From: Candidatus Aenigmatarchaeota archaeon
GTDB lineage: Archaea > Aenigmatarchaeota > Aenigmatarchaeia > QMZS01
Assembly (NCBI GenBank): GCA_021163805.1
Contig: JAGGTL010000058.1
Coordinates: 1-5,007, forward strand
Reading direction: 5' to 3'
Length of the DNA stretch: 5,007 nucleotides
The notes below the pieces were generated by a model. It had not been told where the DNA came from and ran no database searches. It was given only the letters and a program-made list of their open reading frames with translations. This document shows, piece after piece, positions 1 to 5,007 of the stretch (positions are counted from its first letter, which is position 1; each line of letters opens with the position of its first letter). The translations under genes were made by a program, and so were the position numbers.

Positions 1-6
1 ATATTT

Positions 7-276
7 ATGCCCCATCTAAGAAATTTTAAAATAGATTTAAGAACTTTTGCAATTCCATCTTTTTGTTTAGTTGTTTTTATAGCTTTTCTGATAATTTATA
101 TTGGCTTTTTTGAATTTATCAAAAAAATGCTCGGAATTATTTTAATTTTGATTGGATTAATTATAACTATTAAATTTCCTCAGCCGGGAGATTATCAGCC
201 CAAAACATTCTCTCATATTTTTATTATTATCGGAATTTTTATTTTGTTGTCTGGTGTTTATTTACTGGTTTTTTAA
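7..276 (+). CDS. Small three-helix membrane protein, unknown function
   Basis: I do not recognise this 89-residue protein. The sequence shows a short basic N-terminus (about residues 1-12) and three hydrophobic stretches that read as membrane helices: about 13-35, 40-57 and 69-89. A short polar loop, FPQPGDYQPKTFSH, lies between the second and third helices. The protein ends directly on the last helix with almost no C-terminal tail. No catalytic motif, cysteine pair or lipobox is visible. The start is uncertain: the ATG lies six bases inside the window and the frame is open to the left edge, so the true start could be further upstream. The stop lies only 3 nt before the next ATG, so the two genes are probably cotranscribed and the second may be translated by reinitiation. 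A membrane anchor or partner for the next protein is a reasonable inference but not shown. Confidence 0.72.
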   Translation: MPHLRNFKIDLRTFAIPSFCLVVFIAFLIIYIGFFEFIKKMLGIILILIGLIITIKFPQPGDYQPKTFSHIFIIIGIFILLSGVYLLVF

Positions 277-279
277 ATT

Positions 280-1854
280 ATGGCATTAATTGATGATATA
301 GAATCTTATTGTGGTCCTCCCTTCCCGGCAGGAACTGCAAAATATTTTGGGAAAGGGATTTGTGTCGCTCCTCTTGAAACAAGAGAAGAATTTAATTTTA
401 CTTTTCCAAAGGGGAAGGGAACTGACTTATGGTTTTCATTTGTGTCCCATCTGGAAAAAAAAGGATACAAAGTTCAAAAAGTAAATGAAATGCTGGAAAT
501 TTCTCCCGTAGATCAGTCTTATTATACTTTAACTCAAAGACAAAAAGAGGAGATGGAAGGAAGAATCAAGCAGGGTCTTGCGAGTGTTGCAAGTGCCGTC
601 TCAGATTATGAATTGCTCGCCCACGATGTGAGAAAATACAAAGAATTGTTAAAAATCATAAAGACAAATGACGAACATTCTCTGAGAGCTATGTTCATAG
701 ACGAAGTTGATATCAGCACGGGAGCAAATGCAATAAAAAGTATTGTTGTGAGATGGCCGACAATAATCGCCGATTTTATGACTCTTGGAGAAAAAATGCC
801 TGCTGAAGAAAATGTGGATAAAATTAAAAATGAATTGAAAATTTCCAGAGCAGAGGCAGTTATCTTATCAACAAAACAAAGATTATACAATAATTGGAAA
901 GAAATTTTTATTCCAGAAGTTGAAAACAGATTTCGCAGACTGGTAGCACAAATGAATTCAAGAAAAAAATCAATAGAAGAATATAAAAGCTGGCTAAAAC
1001 CTTTAATTGCAAGACATAGATTGTATAAAGAAGGTTTATCCGCATCCAACATAATCAAAGAAACACTCACCACTCCCTATCATTCCCCCGCTCAAGCCAT
1101 TTCGACAAATACTACAAGCATTGTTGCATGGCAGCCTTTTGTCGGAGTAGAACCGAGAGCAGGAAGTTTGAGTATAAATGATTTAATAAAATCTGGAATT
1201 AATCCCTATGATAAATTTACAAAAGAAAAACTAATTTTTAATAGAGAGAAAGGATTGGCAAAGGAACATCCCTGGATTATGAACAACATAGAATTTGTTG
1301 AAGAAAAGATTAAAGAGATTACAAATCCAAAAAATGAATGGATGAAAGAGAACAGATTGTATTATGTCTTTCTGCAAATTACCTGCGATAGAGTGGTGAT
1401 GAAATCTCCAAGTGGATCTGAACTTGAAGATATAACTTTTCATACAAAAAACTGGCTGGTAAGTCAGAATGTCCTGCTCGTTCTTTTGCTTGAATTAAAA
1501 ATAATGCAGGAAGAATTTAACAGAGAAATAAACCAATTGTTGGGTATTACAAATGAAAATGAGATAAAATCAGAAGAAGAGATAGATAAAATAATAGAAG
1601 AATGGAAGAAAGAAAGCAAAAAAGAAAAACCGAACAAATTTAAGGAATTAAAAGAAAAATTTTTGGATATTAAAACAAGATTTTCTAAAATTTTTGAATC
1701 TTTGGGTCTGGATACTGCCTTTTCAAGACTGGGTCCTTATGAACATAATTTCAATGATAGATTCACAAATATGTATTTACCCCCTTTGGCAGTTGATTTT
1801 TATAGACCCCATGTAGTAAATTATCTTTTAAAAGAAGCAGGTGTTGGAAAATGA
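280..1854 (+). CDS. Uncharacterised 524-residue helix-rich cytosolic protein
   Basis: I do not recognise the family and assign no function. The N-terminal part (about residues 1-78) is mixed and glycine/proline-containing, with CGPPFPAG at 11-18, a second cysteine at 28 and an FPKGKGTDLWF segment at 42-52. It looks like a small alpha/beta domain. Residues about 83-260 are long charged helices, with likely coiled coil near 85-125 and 177-250. A less charged stretch at about 265-300 (TTPYHSPAQAISTNTTS, then WQPFVGVEPRAG) looks like a linker or small insert. Residues about 330-420 are again helical, and 425-470 is a very Lys/Glu-rich segment. The C-terminus (about 475-520) is aromatic-rich, with LGPYEHNFNDRF and YLPPLAVDFYRPH, and looks conserved. 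There is no signal peptide or clear membrane helix; 396-409 is hydrophobic but short. No Walker, nuclease or metal-binding motif is evident. The ATG follows the preceding stop by 3 nt without a Shine-Dalgarno sequence, which suggests coupling. Base composition matches its neighbours, so nothing points to recent transfer. Confidence 0.9.
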   Translation: MALIDDIESYCGPPFPAGTAKYFGKGICVAPLETREEFNFTFPKGKGTDLWFSFVSHLEKKGYKVQKVNEMLEISPVDQSYYTLTQRQKEEMEGRIKQGLASVASAVSDYELLAHDVRKYKELLKIIKTNDEHSLRAMFIDEVDISTGANAIKSIVVRWPTIIADFMTLGEKMPAEENVDKIKNELKISRAEAVILSTKQRLYNNWKEIFIPEVENRFRRLVAQMNSRKKSIEEYKSWLKPLIARHRLYKEGLSASNIIKETLTTPYHSPAQAISTNTTSIVAWQPFVGVEPRAGSLSINDLIKSGINPYDKFTKEKLIFNREKGLAKEHPWIMNNIEFVEEKIKEITNPKNEWMKENRLYYVFLQITCDRVVMKSPSGSELEDITFHTKNWLVSQNVLLVLLLELKIMQEEFNREINQLLGITNENEIKSEEEIDKIIEEWKKESKKEKPNKFKELKEKFLDIKTRFSKIFESLGLDTAFSRLGPYEHNFNDRFTNMYLPPLAVDFYRPHVVNYLLKEAGVGK

Positions 1855-2372
1855 CCGACAAACAAATAATATTTTTCTTTCTCTTTCAATTCTCCGATAA
1901 TTCTTCTGGCTATTAATTCCTCAATTTCAACTGTTAATCCTATTCTCTTTTTTAAGTCTTCAAAAGAAGTAAAGGGTTTCTTTTTTCTTTCGGACAAAAT
2001 AAGCCTAACATGTTTTTTTCCAATATTCGGAATCAACTCCAGTTTATGCATCCTTATGGAAAGTCTGGTAGATTCATTAAAAAACTTTATAAAATATTCT
2101 TCCCTCATTTTGATAATTTTTTTGATAACTTCTTTTAGATTGTTTTTTGCAAAATTTGTTAAATCTTTTTCGCTTAACTTTCTTCTTATATATTTTATTT
2201 TCTCCGAATCATTTATTTTTATTTCTTCATTTATTTTTACTTCCTTGTTTGCAACCAACTCGAGCAGAGTAAAGTAATTAAAACCTATAGCCTGTATTAT
2301 TGGTTCTATTTTTTTCATCCCAGAATAACCATTTGGCAAATAATCCAAAACTATTATTTTTTCTTCTTTCAT
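1821..2372 (-). CDS. DUF655 helix-hairpin-helix nucleic-acid-binding protein
   Basis: This 183-residue protein matches the archaeal DUF655 family (about 180-200 residues), which is predicted to bind RNA or DNA; its exact role is unknown. The N-terminal hallmark is VLDYLPNGYS (8-17), leading into a small beta domain at about 5-60 that reads LLELVANKEVKINEEIKI at 36-53. A helical part follows (about 61-100). The family core is FFNESTRLSIRMHKLELIP (97-115), running straight into a helix-hairpin-helix, IPNIGKKHVRLILSERKKKP (114-133), whose GxGxx-type hairpin is NIGKKH. A second helical hairpin-like part follows at 136-160, then KYYLFV at 167-172. The last 11 residues lie past that conserved end and are encoded in the overlap with the convergent gene. 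In many archaea the order is L21e, rpoF, DUF655, ksgA. Here rpoF precedes it by 17 nt, probably in one operon, and no ksgA follows. No Shine-Dalgarno sequence precedes the ATG. Confidence 0.93.
   Translation of the reverse strand: MKEEKIIVLDYLPNGYSGMKKIEPIIQAIGFNYFTLLELVANKEVKINEEIKINDSEKIKYIRRKLSEKDLTNFAKNNLKEVIKKIIKMREEYFIKFFNESTRLSIRMHKLELIPNIGKKHVRLILSERKKKPFTSFEDLKKRIGLTVEIEELIARRIIGELKEKEKYYLFVGHFPTPASFKR
1866..1891 (+). terminator. Possible T-rich terminator for the 524-residue gene
   Basis: Starting about 12 nt after the stop of the plus-strand gene, the plus strand reads TAATATTTTTCTTTCTCTTT. This is a pyrimidine tract of the kind at which archaeal RNA polymerase terminates. It lies wholly inside the coding sequence of the convergent DUF655 gene, where it is the complement of codons for a Lys/Glu-rich stretch, so it may simply reflect coding. 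No other gap exists in which the transcript could end. Confidence 0.3.
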
Positions 2373-2389
2373 AATTTCTTTTGAATAGT

Positions 2390-2710
2390 TTAAGTATATT
2401 TTTTCAAAATTTTGAGAATATTGCTTAATTTATCTGGTTTTATATTTTTCTCTTTATTTAGGATTAATTTTAGAAGTTGTTCATTTTCTGGCATCAGATT
2501 AATTACATTTATTAATTGTTCTTCATTCAGACCAGTTTCTCTCAATTCCTGCATTAATTTATCCGCATCGGCTTTTGATAATTTTGTTGTATTTTTCAGA
2601 TACTCATAAGCAAGTTGCTGTTCATAATTTAATTCTCTCTTCTTCATTTTTTTTATCAAAATGTTCTTTGCTTCAGAATTTGAAATCGGAGTTTTATTTT
2701 TTATTATCAT
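2390..2710 (-). CDS. rpoF: DNA-directed RNA polymerase subunit Rpo4 (RpoF, Rpb4 homologue)
   Basis: This 106-residue protein is the archaeal Rpb4 homologue. With Rpo7 it forms the stalk of RNA polymerase, which helps open-complex formation, binds the emerging transcript and aids termination. The length is typical (about 105-120). The N-terminal strand region (MIIKNKTPISNSEAKNIL, 1-18) is the part expected to pack on Rpo7. The helical HRDC-like part carries the familiar pattern LNYEQQLAYEYLKNTTKLSK (27-46), ADADKLMQEL (47-56), then INLMPENEQLLKLIL (70-84) with the MPENEQ signature. The lysine-rich C-terminus closes the bundle. It is followed after 17 nt by the DUF655 gene, the usual archaeal partner. 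The common upstream partner, ribosomal protein L21e, is absent here; instead there is a spacer with a TATA-like box, so rpoF seems to begin its own transcript. No Shine-Dalgarno sequence is present, consistent with a leaderless or nearly leaderless mRNA. Confidence 0.93.
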   Translation of the reverse strand: MIIKNKTPISNSEAKNILIKKMKKRELNYEQQLAYEYLKNTTKLSKADADKLMQELRETGLNEEQLINVINLMPENEQLLKLILNKEKNIKPDKLSNILKILKKYT

Positions 2711-2725
2711 AATTATATTTAATTT

Positions 2726-2746
2726 ATTTATATATAACCCTATATA
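2726..2746 (-). promoter_or_regulatory. TATA-box region of the rpoF-DUF655 operon
   Basis: Read on the minus strand, this stretch is GGGTTATATATAAAT preceded by TATATA. It holds two TATA-like boxes: 2726-2737, centred about 21 nt before the rpoF ATG, and 2741-2746, centred about 33 nt before it. Archaeal TATA boxes usually sit about 26-27 nt before the transcription start. The first box would therefore start transcription at about the ATG (leaderless) and the second would leave a leader of a few nucleotides. The lack of a Shine-Dalgarno sequence fits both. The call rests on sequence resemblance and position only. Confidence 0.62.
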
Positions 2747-2750
2747 CCCG

Positions 2751-2790
2751 ATTAAAAAGAAAAGTCAGGAAAATTAAAAAATAAATTAAT
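2751..2790 (-). terminator. T-rich archaeal terminator after the PINA-like gene
   Basis: On the minus strand, the region 30-70 nt after the stop of the PINA-like gene carries successive T runs (TTTATTTTTT, AATTTT, then ACTTTTCTTTTT). Oligo-T tracts without a strong hairpin are the usual intrinsic termination signal of archaeal RNA polymerase. The position between the end of the ATPase gene and the rpoF promoter fits a terminator that separates the two transcripts. In an AT-rich genome such tracts also occur by chance, hence the moderate confidence. Confidence 0.5.
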
Positions 2791-2819
2791 CTCAAGATAC
2801 CTTCCAATTATTGAAGAGT

Positions 2820-4379
2820 TCATTTTTCCAAAACATCCAGATGAACTCCCAATTTTTTTTCCAATTCCTCAATTTTCCTTCCTTTTTTTCCAATCAATCC
2901 TGGAATCGCCCTTCTGTTAAGATAAATTTTTACTCTGTCCGAAGAAACAATTTCAAATACAGGACTGGAATCAAATTTTTTAATTTCTTTTATTAGTTTT
3001 TTGAGATTTAGTTTTTCATTTTTTACATTGTTTTCTGTTATGGGGACGACAACAGTTTCTTCTCCATAACTATAGATTTCGTATTTTAGTTTTCCGGTTT
3101 CAAAATTTCTTACTTCTATTACAGGTCTTGCCAAATCCTGTTCTACCATCCCAGTTGGTATTTTTATTTTTAATTTCAGAGATAAAATTTCTTTTATCTC
3201 GCCGTCTTTTACAAAGATTATGGTATCTATAATGCTGTGGAGCATTCCCAATTCAATTTTTTTTATAAATCTTTGAATTGAATCTATCGGACTCGAAGCA
3301 TGAACCACACCAACCATTCCAACTCCAGCAAGCCGCATATCGGCAAAAATTCTAAAATCTCCGGGATTTCTCATTTCATCAAAGATGGTATAATCAGGTC
3401 TGACAAGCAATAAAATTTCTGCCGTTTTTCCGAAATCCTTTGCCAGAGGACCATACTGGGTTATCTCCGGGCAAACTTGTAAATCTCTTGGAGATTCCAT
3501 CGTCTTTACAATTTTTCCCTGTTTCTGATAAAATTCTGCAAGACTGCTGGCCAAAGTTGATTTGCCGGATCCGGGAGGCCCAGAAATCAGAATACCTTCA
3601 GCTTTTTCTTTTATTCTGTTTTTTAATTTATCAGATAGTTTATAATCATCTATACTTAATTTTACAATTGGTCTGACAATTGTAATTTCTTCCGCATTGG
3701 AAAAAGGAGGTCTCGTAATTGCAATTCTCATATCTTTTATCTGGAGAACGGTAGCTCCATATTCTTCAAATTCAACAAAACCATAATTTTCTCTCCTTGC
3801 TTCTGTCAGAATTGATCTGGCCAAACTCTCAAATTCTTTTTTACTTAGTTTTTCTTTTCTAAGTTTTTCAAGTTTAAAAGTTCCCGGTTTCCCCCTCTTG
3901 CCGAGAGGAATACAATTTACTTTGAAGTGTAGGGACATTGTATCTTTTGTTAAGAACGGGATAAATTTTAATTCTTTGCTCTCGGTCTCTGAAGGCAGAT
4001 AAACCACTTTGGTTCCAAAGACTTCGGCAACGAGAGCCTGAACGAGATCTCTCGTATATAAAGTTGCTTTGTATTGTTTTGCAACCTCCCGAATCAGTGC
4101 ATCTATTCTTCCTTTTTTTGCAAGTTTTATTTCTTCTATTGTGGCTTTTCTTCCAACAAATTCTATTTTTATTTTTCTCTTTCTTAATTCTTTTATTTCT
4201 TCCAGACCAAGAAAACCTATTTCCTTTCCTTTGTTTGCCTGAGCCTGCAATTCGCCAATAACAAATTCCGGAATAAGAATTTTTATTTTTTTTAGTTTTC
4301 CCTTATCAATTAATTCCGTAAGTTTTTTTGAAATTAAAATTGAAGTATCTGGAACAATTTTTTCTTCTTTTTCAAACAT
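2820..4379 (-). CDS. PIN-ATPase-KH protein (PINA-like, PilT/VirB11-type ATPase)
   Basis: This 519-residue protein has the archaeal PIN-ATPase-KH architecture. The PIN domain (about 5-128) keeps its four acidic positions: D11 in PDTS, E43 in GELQ, D93 in GRIDALI and D111 in YTRD. A linker follows, then a family region reading TRPPFSNAEEITIVRPIVKL (222-241). The RecA-like ATPase has Walker A GPPGSGKS (267-274), a TMESPRDLQVCPEITQYGP block (293-311), Walker B YTIFDEMRNPGDFR (330-343) and the histidine segment GVVHASSP (357-364), all as in secretion-type ATPases. The C-terminus is a KH domain (about 473-519) with its GxxG loop at GLIGKKG (494-500). In Sulfolobus a protein I take to be of this type (PINA) was reported as a hexameric ATPase that works with the Holliday-junction resolvase Hjc and promotes branch migration. 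Function here is transferred from that. All key residues are present, so it should be active. Some euryarchaeal members are longer (about 600 residues). No signal peptide is seen; it is expected to be cytosolic. Confidence 0.95.
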   Translation of the reverse strand: MFEKEEKIVPDTSILISKKLTELIDKGKLKKIKILIPEFVIGELQAQANKGKEIGFLGLEEIKELRKRKIKIEFVGRKATIEEIKLAKKGRIDALIREVAKQYKATLYTRDLVQALVAEVFGTKVVYLPSETESKELKFIPFLTKDTMSLHFKVNCIPLGKRGKPGTFKLEKLRKEKLSKKEFESLARSILTEARRENYGFVEFEEYGATVLQIKDMRIAITRPPFSNAEEITIVRPIVKLSIDDYKLSDKLKNRIKEKAEGILISGPPGSGKSTLASSLAEFYQKQGKIVKTMESPRDLQVCPEITQYGPLAKDFGKTAEILLLVRPDYTIFDEMRNPGDFRIFADMRLAGVGMVGVVHASSPIDSIQRFIKKIELGMLHSIIDTIIFVKDGEIKEILSLKLKIKIPTGMVEQDLARPVIEVRNFETGKLKYEIYSYGEETVVVPITENNVKNEKLNLKKLIKEIKKFDSSPVFEIVSSDRVKIYLNRRAIPGLIGKKGRKIEELEKKLGVHLDVLEK

Positions 4380-4402
4380 AATAAATTGAGTTAAAATAAT
4401 TT
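4380..4402. promoter_or_regulatory. 23-bp divergent start region, PINA-like / AMMECR1 genes
   Basis: Only 23 bp separate the two divergent ATG codons, which is too short to hold two separate promoters. For the plus strand, an ATAATAAA stretch at about 4378-4385 lies roughly 20-25 nt before the AMMECR1 start. For the minus strand, CATAAATTA (4397-4405) or TTTTATG (about 4414-4420) lies at a suitable distance before the ATPase start. The two TATA elements would then overlap or sit inside each other's coding region, and both transcripts would be leaderless or nearly so. Neither box is a strong match, so the exact elements are uncertain. Confidence 0.4.
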
Positions 4403-4413
4403 ATGAAACTCAA
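4386..4413. repeat. 7-bp inverted repeat over the AMMECR1 start
   Basis: TTGAGTT (4386-4392) and its exact reverse complement AACTCAA (4407-4413) are separated by 14 bp, with arm centres 21 bp apart, or two helical turns. That spacing suits a dimeric regulator bound to one DNA face. The repeat spans the ATG of the AMMECR1 gene and lies about 7-34 bp before the ATPase start. It could be an operator shared by both genes. A 7-bp repeat in AT-rich DNA can also be chance. Confidence 0.35.
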
Positions 4414-5007
4414 CATAAAAGAGGGAGAATATTTGGTAAGACTTGCGAGATCCTCAATATCTTATTATTTAAATAATCTTGTCCCGCCAAAACCTCCAAA
4501 AACAAATTTTCCAAATCTGCTCGAAAAAAGAGGTGTTTTCTGCACTCTTTTGACTTATCCCGAGAATAAATTGAGAGGATGCATTGGCCTGATAACTCCA
4601 GAAAAAAGTCTAATTAATGCCACAATAGAATCAAGTTGCTCCGCAACTCAGGATCCAAGATTTCTTCCCGTGAAAACGGAAGAATTAAACAAAATCATCA
4701 TTGAACTGACAATACTGACAGAATTACAGAAAATATCTGTTTTAGAACCGAGAGATTATTTAAACGAAATCAAGATAGGAGAAGACGGATTGTATTTAAA
4801 ATATCATTACAATATAGGTGTTTTTTTGCCTCAGGTTCCAATAGAACAAAACTGGGATACAAAAACTTATTTATCAGAATTGTGTTTGAAAGCTGGTTTA
4901 TCAGAAAATTCCTGGATTACAAAACCTGTCCAACTATATAAATTTCAGGCACAGATTTTCTCCGAAGCAGAACCAAATGGAAAAATATTTGAGAAAAAAC
5001 TAAATCC
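4403..5007 (+). CDS. AMMECR1-domain protein, open at the window edge
   Basis: The frame from ATG 4403 has no stop to the end of the window (201 full codons). AMMECR1 proteins are about 190-210 residues, so this is probably nearly complete with only the last few residues missing. Family motifs appear in order: an N-terminal helix EGEYLVRLAR (7-16), the hallmark LRGCIG (57-62) with the conserved Cys60, the helix ATIESSCSATQDPRF (73-87) with DPRF, ELTILTEL (101-108), DGLYLK (128-133), GVFLPQVPIEQNWD (139-152), LCLKAGL (160-166) and an EPNGKIFEK end (190-198). The family is conserved in archaea, bacteria and eukaryotes and is often linked to Memo and radical-SAM proteins. It is thought to be an enzyme or nucleotide/RNA-related protein, but its reaction is not established. 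The alternating SD-free start fits the neighbouring genes. It is divergent from the PINA-like gene. The protein is predicted to be soluble. Confidence 0.93.
   Translation, partial: MKLNIKEGEYLVRLARSSISYYLNNLVPPKPPKTNFPNLLEKRGVFCTLLTYPENKLRGCIGLITPEKSLINATIESSCSATQDPRFLPVKTEELNKIIIELTILTELQKISVLEPRDYLNEIKIGEDGLYLKYHYNIGVFLPQVPIEQNWDTKTYLSELCLKAGLSENSWITKPVQLYKFQAQIFSEAEPNGKIFEKKLN

Noticed and set aside
606..1073. A 155-codon open frame on the minus strand inside the 524-residue gene
   Set aside because: It lies fully antisense to a much longer gene with sensible protein composition, its translation shows no recognisable motif, and AT-rich archaeal genes often leave such open complements.
2056..2277. 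A 73-codon plus-strand frame with a hydrophobic, Phe/Ser/Ile-rich translation
   Set aside because: It is the complement of the lysine- and glutamate-rich DUF655 coding region, which automatically yields Phe- and Leu-rich pseudo-membrane sequence.
2801..2816. CTTCCAATTATTGAAG as a hairpin after the PINA-like stop
   Set aside because: Only a 4-bp stem with an 8-nt loop, or a near-perfect small palindrome with no room for a loop, can form. It is too weak to call a structured terminator; the T-rich tract beyond it is the better signal.
4064..4261. A plus-strand frame that reads as a leucine/phenylalanine-rich membrane peptide
   Set aside because: It is antisense to the PIN domain of the PINA-like gene, whose motifs are intact; the hydrophobic look comes from complementing Lys/Glu codons.
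2820..4379. Calling the ATPase a type IV pilus retraction motor or a secretion ATPase
   Set aside because: The ATPase core resembles PilT/VirB11 proteins, but the N-terminal PIN domain, the C-terminal KH domain and the absence of pilin or membrane-platform genes nearby point to nucleic-acid work.
2820..4379. A toxin-antitoxin system based on the PIN domain
   Set aside because: The PIN domain is fused to an ATPase and a KH domain in a conserved archaeal architecture, and no small antitoxin-like gene lies beside it.

Overview
The window comes from an AT-rich archaeon. Three genes belong to families that are essentially archaeal: RNA polymerase subunit Rpo4/RpoF, a DUF655 helix-hairpin-helix protein, and a PIN-ATPase-KH protein of the PINA type. 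Arginine is mostly AGA, lysine and isoleucine are abundant, no start codon has a clear Shine-Dalgarno sequence, and a TATA-like box lies close to at least one start, all of which fits an archaeon that uses many leaderless or very short-leader mRNAs. The compact layout and composition suggest a DPANN-type lineage (Woesearchaeota, Pacearchaeota or similar), but that is inference and not shown by the sequence.

Layout: (1) 7-1854, plus strand: a two-gene unit with a small three-helix membrane protein and, 3 nt later, a 524-residue soluble, helix-rich protein that I do not recognise. (2) 1821-2710, minus strand: rpoF followed by the DUF655 gene, with a TATA-like promoter just before rpoF. The end of the DUF655 gene overlaps the end of the 524-residue gene tail to tail by 34 bp. 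(3) 2711-2819: a 109-bp spacer holding a T-rich terminator for the gene upstream of it on the minus strand and the rpoF promoter. (4) 2820-4379, minus strand: the PINA-like ATPase. (5) 4403-5007, plus strand: an AMMECR1-domain protein, divergent from the ATPase gene with only 23 bp between start codons. Its reading frame is still open at the window edge, but the family domain is nearly or fully present.

The recognised genes are information-processing or widely conserved housekeeping genes: transcription (Rpo4), a predicted nucleic-acid-binding protein (DUF655), a predicted DNA branch-migration or nucleic-acid ATPase (PINA-like), and AMMECR1, whose biochemical role is unsettled. I see no CRISPR array, insertion sequence, tRNA or rRNA. 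The least explained part is the membrane protein plus 524-residue pair at the left end. The most unusual architecture is the 34-bp convergent overlap and the 23-bp divergent start region, which carries a 7-bp inverted repeat.
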